Source: UBA2767 sp965228625
GTDB lineage: Bacteria; Pseudomonadota; Alphaproteobacteria; Rhizobiales; Methyloligellaceae
Reading direction: 5' to 3'
NCBI GenBank assembly: GCA_965228625.1
Contig: OZ245829.1
Coordinates: 4,588,001 to 4,652,000, forward strand
Length of the DNA stretch: 64,000 bases
Below the pieces are notes generated by a model. That model had not been told where the DNA came from. It saw nothing but the letters and a program-made list of their open reading frames with translations, and did not search any database. Below, one piece after another: positions 62,693 to 64,000 of this stretch. Within the stretch, counting starts at the first letter, position 1. The number at the start of each line of letters is the position of its first letter. The position numbers were made by a program, and so were the translations under genes.

Positions 62693-64000
62693 ATGACTCC
62701 ACGCCTGCCAATTGATCAGATTCTGGCATCGCAGCGCACCCTGACCCTTTCGGCGGCGCCGGAGGGGCTGGACGGGTTGGCGCTGGCGGAAATCGCGGCC
62801 GCGCTGAATGCCGAGGACGCCGGCCGCCCCGCCACGGTGCTGCACATCGCGCGCGACGACAAGCGTATGGCGACGTTGCAGGCCGCAATCGAGTTCTTCG
62901 GCAGCGGACGGGTCCGGACGGTCGTGTTCCCGGCCTGGGACTGTGTGCCCTATGACCGGATTGCCCCCAATGCCGAAATTGCAAGCCGGCGGTTGGCGGC
63001 GCTGGCGGCGCTCGTCGAGGCGCGAGACGGGCAGGCGGATCAGGCGGTCATCGTTCTCACCAGCGTCAACGCCGCGATCCAGATGGTTCCGCCGCGTGCC
63101 TTCATGGAGAAATCGGTGCTTCGCCTGCGGCCCGGCGCCTCGGACGGTCTGGACGCACTGACGGAGCAGTTGGAGTCGAGCGGTTACGTGCGGACCGGCA
63201 ACGTCATCGAGCCGGGCGAGTATGCCGTGCGCGGCGGTATAGCCGACCTGTTTCCGCCGGGCAGAACGCGGCCGGTACGGCTCGATTTCTTTGGCGACAC
63301 GCTAGAGACCATTCGCGAGTTCGATACCGACACGCAACGCACCACAAGCAGCCTCGACGAGGTCGTCTTGCTGCCTGTGAGCGAGGCGGTTCTGGGTCCC
63401 GATACGGTCACGGCGTTCCGGCAACGTTACGTCGAGCTGTTCGGGCCCGTCACCAGCGCCGACCCTCTCTATGAGGCCATCTCCGCGGGCGCGCGCTACC
63501 AGGGGATGGAGCACTGGTTGCCGTTGTTCCACGGTGAGCTCGATAGCCTGTTCGACTACGTCCCGGGTGCCTGGATCACCTGTGATGCGCTGGTCGAGGA
63601 GGCGCGCGCCGAACGCACCGAGCAGATTGCCGATCATTACCAGTCGCGCGCGAAATCGCTCGAGCAGAAGAACTTCGGCGCCCCGCCTTACAAGCCGATC
63701 CCGCCGGAGCGCATGTTCCTTGACGAGACGGCGTGGAAGGAAGAATTCGAGGACCGCCACGTGGTCACGTTTTCCCCCTTCGAGGTGCCGGAGGGGACAT
63801 CCGCCGGCCAGGTCATCTCGCTCGAGGGCCGCGCCGGCCGCTCCTTCGCGGCGGAGCGGGCGCAGGAGGGGACCAATGTCTTCGACGCGGTGGTGCAGCA
63901 CATCGGCGATCTGAACAAGAGGTCCAGGCAGGTCATCGTCGCGTCCTGGAGCACCGGCGCGCGCGAGCGTCTCGGCGGCCTGTTGAGCGATCACGGTTTG
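62693..64000 (+). CDS. mfd: Transcription-repair coupling factor Mfd (5' part, cut by the window edge)
   Basis: Mfd removes stalled RNA polymerase and recruits UvrA. About 436 codons are present from ATG 62693 (MTPRLPIDQILASQRTLTL). The UvrB-homology domain is recognisable in VVFPAWDCVPYDRIAPNAE, RRLAALAALVEARD, VLTSVNAAIQMVPPRAFM, GEYAVRGGIADLFPPGRTRP and VRLDFFGDTLETIREFD. The helicase half lies beyond the window. It complements uvrA at the other end of the window functionally. Confidence 0.96.
   Translation, partial: MTPRLPIDQILASQRTLTLSAAPEGLDGLALAEIAAALNAEDAGRPATVLHIARDDKRMATLQAAIEFFGSGRVRTVVFPAWDCVPYDRIAPNAEIASRRLAALAALVEARDGQADQAVIVLTSVNAAIQMVPPRAFMEKSVLRLRPGASDGLDALTEQLESSGYVRTGNVIEPGEYAVRGGIADLFPPGRTRPVRLDFFGDTLETIREFDTDTQRTTSSLDEVVLLPVSEAVLGPDTVTAFRQRYVELFGPVTSADPLYEAISAGARYQGMEHWLPLFHGELDSLFDYVPGAWITCDALVEEARAERTEQIADHYQSRAKSLEQKNFGAPPYKPIPPERMFLDETAWKEEFEDRHVVTFSPFEVPEGTSAGQVISLEGRAGRSFAAERAQEGTNVFDAVVQHIGDLNKRSRQVIVASWSTGARERLGGLLSDHGL

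Overview
The window looks like a chromosomal segment of an alphaproteobacterium, most likely of the order Hyphomicrobiales (Rhizobiales). The grounds are an alphaproteobacterial LexA box (GAAC-N7-GAAC) upstream of ssb, the gyrA/coaD/cyclophilin/queA/tgt block, a recG/sdhE/mfd block at the other end, an AapJ-type amino-acid binding protein, and GC-rich codon use throughout the core. No rRNA gene, CRISPR array, insertion sequence or integrase was found. The species cannot be named from the sequence.

Layout. 1-15.1 kb is core: the 5' part of uvrA, a MAPEG membrane protein, ssb, a GFA-fold protein, a 31-residue membrane protein, a cation diffusion facilitator, a fold-type III PLP enzyme, gyrA, a LysE exporter, coaD, two cyclophilins, queA, tgt, a DUF4864 protein, an EamA transporter and tRNA-Lys(UUU). 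15.1-23.5 kb is an AT-richer accessory region. It starts with a mini-island: an exact 48-bp repeat of the 3' end of tRNA-Lys brackets one PIN-domain gene whose product ends like SSB (DDNVPF). Beyond it lie a doubly frameshifted Ymh-family pseudogene, a DUF805 protein, two overlapping secreted-protein genes, an NYN-domain nuclease, a protein with an HEPN-like RNVIIH motif, and a TPR protein. No integrase remains.

23.6-41.5 kb is a periplasm-oriented accessory block. It holds a Tat-exported ABC binding protein, an orphan soxX/soxA pair, an exported HAD phosphatase, a complete MoxR/DUF58/DUF4381/BatA/BatB/TPR/BatD set, and an exported sulfatase preceded by an exported formylglycine-generating enzyme, all from FGE to soxX on the minus strand. 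A zinc alcohol dehydrogenase, a secreted AOC-barrel-like protein, an EF-hand protein with a duplicated 3' remnant, and a glycine-zipper protein follow.

41.5-64 kb returns to core and metabolic genes: an AI-2E family transporter, a YcbB-like L,D-transpeptidase, an AapJ-like binding protein, a VanX-like dipeptidase, matA-matB for malonate, a YpfJ-type zinc peptidase, a second orphan ABC binding protein, and glmU-glmS flanked by SPOR-type proteins. The window ends with a DUF502 membrane protein, recG, sdhE and the start of mfd. A cell-envelope theme runs through 42-60 kb (L,D-transpeptidase, D-Ala-D-Ala dipeptidase, GlmU, GlmS, SPOR proteins). DNA repair genes sit at both ends (uvrA, ssb; recG, mfd).

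The observations most worth following are the PIN nuclease with an SSB-like tail in the tRNA-Lys mini-island, the RNA-nuclease-like accessory genes beside it, the FGE/sulfatase/MoxR-Bat co-directional cluster, and a tgt gene lacking two of the usual zinc cysteines.
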